From assembly GCF_002272785.1 (NCBI RefSeq), contig NZ_MLAS01000003.1, positions 59,355 to 123,354 on the forward strand: a stretch of DNA of 64,000 bases, read 5' to 3'. The translations under genes and the position numbers were made by a program. Positions 59,186 to 64,000 of the stretch are shown in pieces. Positions within the stretch are counted from its first letter, which is position 1. Each line of letters starts with the position of its first letter. The DNA is from Helicobacter sp. 13S00477-4. Lineage in GTDB: Bacteria; Campylobacterota; Campylobacteria; Campylobacterales; Helicobacteraceae. The notes below the pieces were generated by a model. The model saw only the letters and a program-made list of their open reading frames with translations. It did not search any database and was not told the DNA's origin.

Positions 59186-61385
59186 ATCTTAGCTCGGCAT
59201 AATAACTCCTTCCTGCAGCCGGTATATAGCCTGCTGGAATATACATATCAGCACTTGTAGCTAGTTGATAGCTATAGTATTGTGAATCAAATATATTACG
59301 CACGCCTGCATTGAATTTGAAACTACCAAATTTATAATTGATGCCTAAATCAGTCAAATTATAAGCATTCATTTTCGTATAACTGGTATCAATTGCTGAA
59401 CCAAAAAAGCTATTGTTGGTAAAAATGCTTAGGAGTTGTTTGGGATTTTTGATGATATCATAAGCGATACCAAAAGTAATTTTGTAATCGCGTGCTAGAG
59501 GAACCCTTTTACCTTTATGCAGACCTTTTGTGATATGTGCATCTAGATAAGATATAGATTCATTAAGGTGTAAGGAATCTGAATCAAATAGGTCTTGGAT
59601 AGCAACAAGCTCAATCCCAATCCTTTGAGTTTGATCAAGATTGGTGTAAGTCCAGACGCTACCATGGGTGATCTGATTGATATTGATTTCATCTTGAGTG
59701 AGGGTGTAATAGAGTGTAGCAGAGAGGTAGCTATAAGTAAACTCATCTTTCCAACCTAGCTCAAAAGTATCATAGACTTCAGGTTTGAGTCCATTGTAAT
59801 AAATACCTGTTTTATCTGAATTAGTCAGTTGATTGGGTCCGGGTGTAATGAAACCCCGTTCATATTTGGCATAAATATTTCCAGTGGAGGAGTATTTGAA
59901 ATTTGGGGTGAGTTCTAAGGCATAATTATTCCTAAAAGTATTTTTAGAATAATGAGGGTCTGTTTTGATAGGACTTGTGGCAGGTTTTGTTGGGGGAATG
60001 CCTGTTGCAGCTCCAACTGCTGCAGTTGGAGGAGTGGGTCTCATAGCCCCCCCCCCTATTGTTCCCCCACTCCCACTTGCTGGCATAGCAGGGCGAGTGA
60101 AACTCATAATCATACGGGTTGTTTTATCCCTACCCATTGTATAATAGCTATTTTCATACCTCACTCCGCCTGTGAGATCAAATTTATCTCCAAAATTGTA
60201 TTTTTCTAAAATATAGATAGAGTTGGCAAGTTTATTGTTCTTCAGATCGGTTGTCCAGCTATGATCTAATTTGAATGAAGAGGAATTGACATTATAATGA
60301 GCTTTTTCTTTGCGGTAAGCATTTTGATAAAGGAGATCATAGCCAAACATCAGGGTGTTGTTGCCTGAAATATATTTGGCTTTGGCATTAAGACCTGCAC
60401 CTTGATTGAAAAATCTTGATCCTGAGTTGTCAAAAGGGGTATTTATGCCTCTGGTTGAGACTGTCATAATATTGGTTGTGTAATTGAGGTTGTCCATTTG
60501 ATAAAATCCAAGCAAGTCAAAATGCCAAGAATCAGTCTTTATCCTATAATCAATAGAAGTACTGACAAAATCTTCAGGACTAATAATCCTCCCATCGCCT
60601 ATTGCAGTCCTGTCTTTTTTGACTTCTGTAAGGCTTAAAGCTGGAGAAGTCGTTGTGAGTGAGTGAGAATAACTGGCATTAAAATGGATGGATTGATTTT
60701 GATTTATCTTATAGAGGGTTTCTAAGGCAACATAATAATTAAATAAACTATCCCCTTGTCTGTATCCACTCGTATTAGCAACGCTTATATCGGCTTTTAG
60801 GAAAAGATTTTGGGTTATTTTTTTACCTGCGGATACATCAGCACGACCAAATAAGCCATTTTTGGTTTCATATGACCCACCTTTGAGGGCAAAATTAGCA
60901 AAATCTTTAGGGTTTTGTTTGGTCACAATATTGATGACCCCACCCCTTGTCCCATTGCCATACACAACAGCCCCACCACCAGGAATGACTTCAATAGATT
61001 CTACATCTTCAATATTGATCATGCCAATTGGTGTGATGCCATGGCTAGTATCCAAAAGGTTGATAGGGACACGATTGATGAGGACTTTGATGGCTGTGTT
61101 TGCCTTATCGCCTTGTCCTCGCAAATCAATATTTTCTCCGAATCCATTATTTGAAAAAGTCAACAAAGGGACGTAGCGAAGTGCATCATCTAAGGTTTGA
61201 TATCCTTTGTTTGTGAGTGTAGGTTTGTCAATGACTAACATATTGCGGGCTTCATCTTTGAGCTGCATATCAAATCCAGTCGCTGAGGTTACGACTTTAT
61301 TGAGAGTAGCTTCTTGTTCGTCTATGGCACTGAGGGTTTGTAATGCTATGATGAGCATTACAAAAGTTTTGTAGAGTTTGTTCAT
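59175..61385 (-). CDS. TonB-dependent receptor with poly-G tract (candidate phase-variable)
   Basis: 736 residues from ATG 61385 (AAAAGGA 6 bases upstream; the frame opens at TTG 61406). Signal peptide about 1-20; plug domain with ATGFDMQLKDEARNMLVID, LINRVPINLL, IEVIPGGGAVVYGNGTRGG; barrel ending YAELRYDF. Around residues 430-490 a Gly/Pro/Thr/Ala-rich insertion, absent from the neighbour receptor, is coded across a run of ten G. The frame is intact here. It heads the ABC importer operon. Cargo unknown. Confidence 0.9.
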   Translation of the reverse strand: MNKLYKTFVMLIIALQTLSAIDEQEATLNKVVTSATGFDMQLKDEARNMLVIDKPTLTNKGYQTLDDALRYVPLLTFSNNGFGENIDLRGQGDKANTAIKVLINRVPINLLDTSHGITPIGMINIEDVESIEVIPGGGAVVYGNGTRGGVINIVTKQNPKDFANFALKGGSYETKNGLFGRADVSAGKKITQNLFLKADISVANTSGYRQGDSLFNYYVALETLYKINQNQSIHFNASYSHSLTTTSPALSLTEVKKDRTAIGDGRIISPEDFVSTSIDYRIKTDSWHFDLLGFYQMDNLNYTTNIMTVSTRGINTPFDNSGSRFFNQGAGLNAKAKYISGNNTLMFGYDLLYQNAYRKEKAHYNVNSSSFKLDHSWTTDLKNNKLANSIYILEKYNFGDKFDLTGGVRYENSYYTMGRDKTTRMIMSFTRPAMPASGSGGTIGGGAMRPTPPTAAVGAATGIPPTKPATSPIKTDPHYSKNTFRNNYALELTPNFKYSSTGNIYAKYERGFITPGPNQLTNSDKTGIYYNGLKPEVYDTFELGWKDEFTYSYLSATLYYTLTQDEININQITHGSVWTYTNLDQTQRIGIELVAIQDLFDSDSLHLNESISYLDAHITKGLHKGKRVPLARDYKITFGIAYDIIKNPKQLLSIFTNNSFFGSAIDTSYTKMNAYNLTDLGINYKFGSFKFNAGVRNIFDSQYYSYQLATSADMYIPAGYIPAAGRSYYAELRYDF
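59848..59924 (-). repeat. 77-bp exact repeat shared with the neighbour receptor gene (copy 1)
   Basis: Identical base for base to 62216-62292, encoding the barrel segment around ALELTPNFKYSSTGNIYAKY and on to GFIT. Confidence 0.9.
60047..60056 (-). repeat. G10 homopolymer tract inside the receptor gene
   Basis: Ten C on the plus strand, ten G on the coding strand, reading ATA GGG GGG GGG GCT ATG. With nine G the next codons become CTA TGA, a stop. With eleven G the frame runs about 38 codons to TAA. This is the only G/C run of such length that I noticed in the window. Confidence 0.95.
60898..61019 (-). repeat. 122-bp exact repeat shared with the neighbour receptor gene (copy 1)
   Basis: Identical base for base to 63056-63177; it encodes the conserved plug segment through GGGAVVYGNGTRGGVINIVT. 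Protein-level conservation alone would not keep synonymous sites identical. Confidence 0.92.
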
Positions 61386-61410
61386 TAAAATCCTTTTATA
61401 AAACAATTTT

Positions 61411-61429
61411 AGTAATTGTTATCATTATA
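61411..61429 (-). promoter_or_regulatory. Fur-box-like sequence upstream of the operon receptor
   Basis: Minus strand TATAATGATAACAATTACT matches the E. coli Fur consensus GATAATGATAATCATTATC at 14 of 19 positions by eye. It lies 25 bases before the ATG at 61385, in the 154-base gap after the other receptor gene. Confidence 0.5.
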
Positions 61430-61539
61430 AATCAAATTGCTTTAGCGATTCTTAAAAGTATTTGATTTTTTGTGAATTATTTAAAAAATAGATTGATATA
61501 GATGGATTTATCTTTTCTAGGTAGGCATAAGAGAAGAAT

Positions 61540-63543
61540 TTAGAAGTTGTATCTTACTTCTGCATAATAGCTCCTATTGGGCGCGGGGATATAAGTAGCA
61601 GTTTCTGTTTTTGATGAATAGTTTTGATAATCGATATAAAGGGCATTGTAGAGATTACGTATTCCGATATTGAATATAAAACCATTTTTTGCTAAGTTTA
61701 ACCCTAAATCACCAAGTATATAGGCATCCATTTTTTGAAATCCATTATCTGCTCTAGGTCCTAAGAAAGAATTGTTTAAAAATACACTCGCAAGGGTTTT
61801 GTTATTTTTAAAAAAATCATAATTCACATTGAGGGTTATTTTGTATTCATTCACATATGGGACTGGTTTGTTTTTTTGATCAGGTATAGAGGTTTTGGTG
61901 ATTTTTGTTTTGATATAAGAGATGGATTCTGCTAAGTGCAGACTATCAAAAAAATCTTGCATACCTATAATTTCAATGCCAAATCTTGATGTTGTCCCAA
62001 TATTTTCATATTGATACCAGAATTTTGAACGATCAATATAGTTGATAATAAATTCATTTTGAGTATCTGTGTAATAGCCTGTTAGGGATAGATATGTCCA
62101 AGCAAATTCATCTTTCCAACCTATTTCATAAGTGTTATAGGTTGAGGGTTGAAGGGTATCATTGATATATGAACCTGTTGAACCCTGTCCTATTAAGAAA
62201 ATTGGCAGAGGCGTGATGAAACCCCGTTCATATTTGGCATAAATATTTCCAGTGGAGGAGTATTTGAAATTTGGGGTGAGTTCTAAGGCATAGCTGTGGA
62301 TCATTCGATTTTTTGAATACATTTCTTTAGAACCAATTTTTTTATAAATATGATAGTAACTATTTTCATACCTTGCCCCACCTGTTAGGTCAAAGTATTT
62401 TATAGGTTTTAGGCTATCAAGGATATAGATTGAGTTTGACCACCTACTATCCCCAGTAGCACTTTTAGAGCCAGTTTTTCTGTCTTTGCTTCCAATAATG
62501 CTTCCTCCATAAATTGAATCTATTCCAAACATCAAGGTATTGTTGGTGATGGTGTGTTTGCCTTTGAGGTTGAGTCCACCTTGTTGGGTATAGAATAATA
62601 TTGGGCTTCCAATTATATTTTTGATGACATATTTGAATTTATCTGAAGTTTGTTGATAAAATCCAAGTGCATCAAATTCTAAAGTATTGCCTACTTTTCC
62701 TTTATAGTTGAGGGAAGTCATCAAAAAATCTAAATCTTTATGAGTCCCTTGATTTCCAGCAGCTCGCCTATCTTCTTTGAGTTGAATTAAGCTAATATTG
62801 TTTGAGTTTAAAGATTTTGTATAAGAATAGGTAGCATTGAAGTTGAGTGAATGGTTTTGATTGAAATTATAAAGAGCTTCAATATTTCCAAACCAGTTGG
62901 TAAATTTTTCTTCTTTCCGGTAGCCTTGTTGGGTCTGGATGGAGGCATTGCCCTTTAAAAAAAACTTATTACTAAGCTTTTTGCCTGCAGATAAATTGTA
63001 TTGGGTGAAGCCAGTTTGTGGAGCTTCATAGACTCCACCTTTGAATGTCATTTGGGCAAAATCTTTAGGGTTTTGTTTGGTCACAATATTGATGACCCCA
63101 CCCCTTGTCCCATTGCCATACACAACAGCCCCACCACCAGGAATGACTTCAATAGATTCTACATCTTCAATATTGATTGAATTAAATGGTGTACTGCCAT
63201 GTGAATTCATCGGGTTTATAGGTACACGGTTTAAAAGGACTTTGACTGATGAATAAGCTTCTCCACCTTGTCCACGCATATCTATCTCATCTCCAAATGC
63301 CCGACTAGAAAAAGTTATCACTGGGATATAACGCAAAGCTTGTTCAACAGATTGGTAACCTTTGTTTTCTATCTGGGATTTGTCAATGACCAACATATTG
63401 CGGGCTTCATCTTTGAGCTGCATATCAAATCCAGTCGCTGAACTCACGATTTTGTCAAGCACTGCTTCTTGCTCATCTAAATCAGTGGCTTCAAGTGTGT
63501 AAAAAATTAAAAGACATAAGATACAAATTTTGAAATATTTCAT
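61540..63543 (-). CDS. TonB-dependent receptor, paralogue of the adjacent receptor
   Basis: 667 residues. Signal peptide about 1-19; the mature N-terminus DEQEAVLDKIVSSATGFDM is almost that of its neighbour. Plug with DMRGQGGEAYSSVKVLLNRVPINPM and the GGGAVVYGNGTRGG loop; barrel ends YAEVRYNF. It lacks the Gly/Pro-rich loop and poly-G run of the neighbour, and extracellular loops differ. It likely imports a related chelate through the same ABC system. Separate Fur-like operator upstream. Confidence 0.9.
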   Translation of the reverse strand: MKYFKICILCLLIFYTLEATDLDEQEAVLDKIVSSATGFDMQLKDEARNMLVIDKSQIENKGYQSVEQALRYIPVITFSSRAFGDEIDMRGQGGEAYSSVKVLLNRVPINPMNSHGSTPFNSINIEDVESIEVIPGGGAVVYGNGTRGGVINIVTKQNPKDFAQMTFKGGVYEAPQTGFTQYNLSAGKKLSNKFFLKGNASIQTQQGYRKEEKFTNWFGNIEALYNFNQNHSLNFNATYSYTKSLNSNNISLIQLKEDRRAAGNQGTHKDLDFLMTSLNYKGKVGNTLEFDALGFYQQTSDKFKYVIKNIIGSPILFYTQQGGLNLKGKHTITNNTLMFGIDSIYGGSIIGSKDRKTGSKSATGDSRWSNSIYILDSLKPIKYFDLTGGARYENSYYHIYKKIGSKEMYSKNRMIHSYALELTPNFKYSSTGNIYAKYERGFITPLPIFLIGQGSTGSYINDTLQPSTYNTYEIGWKDEFAWTYLSLTGYYTDTQNEFIINYIDRSKFWYQYENIGTTSRFGIEIIGMQDFFDSLHLAESISYIKTKITKTSIPDQKNKPVPYVNEYKITLNVNYDFFKNNKTLASVFLNNSFLGPRADNGFQKMDAYILGDLGLNLAKNGFIFNIGIRNLYNALYIDYQNYSSKTETATYIPAPNRSYYAEVRYNF
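62216..62292 (-). repeat. 77-bp exact repeat shared with the neighbour receptor gene (copy 2)
   Basis: Identical to 59848-59924. Confidence 0.9.
63056..63177 (-). repeat. 122-bp exact repeat shared with the neighbour receptor gene (copy 2)
   Basis: Identical to 60898-61019. Confidence 0.92.
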
Positions 63544-63867
63544 TTTTTAGATTCCTTAATTAATAATTATAATAATCGTTATTAATATATAAATATACTT
63601 AACATTTGCTGAATTAATAAATAATTCAACTCCAAATCCCTTCAATATACCTCATTACTCCCCCAAATTGATCTCAAAATATAACATTGTGCAGATGGGT
63701 AAATGGGATGAGGTATTATGGTAGGAGAACTTCAATCCATAAAGATTGGATAAGATTGCATCCTTATGCAATCTATTGAGTTTGATGGGATACTCTATTT
63801 GAAATGAACTTAATAAATCAAAGATAAGTCCAATCTAATCTTAATTTTATGGGGTTTGCCTGTGAAT
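63544..63867. other. 324-base intergenic region with hairpins
   Basis: Holds the promoter side of the receptor gene, then no open frame I can support. Hairpin GATTGCAT-CCTT-ATGCAATC at 63754-63773 (perfect 8-bp stem) and a smaller CAATC/GATTG stem at 63733-63748 lie side by side, without T runs. A small RNA or a 3' UTR of the partial gene at the window end is possible. Confidence 0.5.
63570..63584 (-). promoter_or_regulatory. Fur-like operator candidate upstream of the second receptor
   Basis: TAATAATCGTTATTA is palindromic at 12 of 14 paired positions, 26 bases before the receptor ATG, in an AT-rich stretch of further TAAT steps typical of Helicobacter Fur targets. Confidence 0.5.
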
Positions 63868-63999
63868 TTATTTCTTCACCCCCTTCAACACAGCTTTTTT
63901 GCTTTTATCCCCTGATAAGATTTGAGTGATTTGATCTGCAGTGCTTTGATTCTTCATTGCACCTTCCTTAGTCTTAAACCCACCTAAGAGATAATAATG
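63868..63999 (-). CDS. C-terminal end of an unidentified protein, cut by the window edge
   Basis: The minus frame is open from the window end to a TAA at 63868-63870, giving 43 residues that begin HYYLLGGFKTKEGA and end basic (KSKKAVLKGVKK). The piece YYLLGGFKTKEGA recalls the strand-turn of SPOR-like repeats, but this is too short to call. Confidence 0.5.
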   Translation of the reverse strand, partial: HYYLLGGFKTKEGAMKNQSTADQITQILSGDKSKKAVLKGVKK

Positions 64000-64000
64000 A

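Overview
The window is chromosomal DNA of an AT-rich epsilonproteobacterium, almost certainly a Helicobacter that is not H. pylori. Several blocks keep H. pylori gene order as I remember it: ilvC-minD-minE-dprA-ruvX; YccA/gap; PLD-frdB-frdA-frdC-tpiA-lpxD; lpxF-wecA-pdxJ-pdxA; kdsD-rnj-rsmA; fabZ-lpxA-clpX-mreB-mreC; fbp/rpe-dnaQ; plsY-folB-FrpB-type receptor. Functions that H. pylori lacks as far as I know are also present: PEP carboxylase, acetolactate synthase (ilvB/ilvH), HisF, and CheR/CheB. The species cannot be fixed from this window.

Layout. 0-5 kb: end of a PhoH-type ATPase, then a tightly overlapping minus-strand operon ilvC-minD-minE-polysaccharide deacetylase-dprA-ruvX. 5-17 kb: central metabolism (ppc, gap, fumarate reductase frdCAB, tpiA), a ThiD2-like gene, a BI-1 membrane protein, a phospholipase D lipoprotein and lpxD. 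17-21 kb: a chemoreceptor-cheB-cheR unit. 21-31 kb: lipid A and O-antigen genes (lpxF, wecA, kdsD), branched-chain amino acid and PLP synthesis, RNase J and rsmA. 31-39 kb: hisF, a nucleosidase-like gene, rlmN, an unannotated 33-residue membrane protein, queH, then fabZ-lpxA-clpX-mreB-mreC. 39.9-44.2 kb: three accessory genes for surface glycan work (two glycosyltransferases and a two-domain methyltransferase). 44-48 kb: dnaQ, rpe, fbp, a small cysteine protein and a DUF354 protein.

50-56.6 kb is a probable replication origin. dnaA, dnaN and gyrB lie in a row and ruvC is divergent. Clusters of TTTTCACAT-like DnaA boxes sit on both sides of dnaA, the bipartite layout known from Helicobacter.

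56.6-63.6 kb is a metal or metal-chelate uptake island: two paralogous TonB-dependent receptors, a FecCD-type permease, its ATPase and a periplasmic binding protein, with Fur-box-like sequences upstream of both receptors. The receptor that overlaps the ABC genes carries a G10 tract inside a Gly/Pro-rich loop missing from its neighbour. The next shorter tract (G9) gives an immediate stop codon, so this receptor is a strong candidate for phase variation. The two receptors share exact DNA tracts of 122 and 77 bp, which suggests gene conversion. A FrpB-like receptor near 48-50 kb has its own palindromic operator candidate.

I saw no tRNA, rRNA, insertion sequence or CRISPR array. Family assignments come from motifs and remembered family features; no database search was run.
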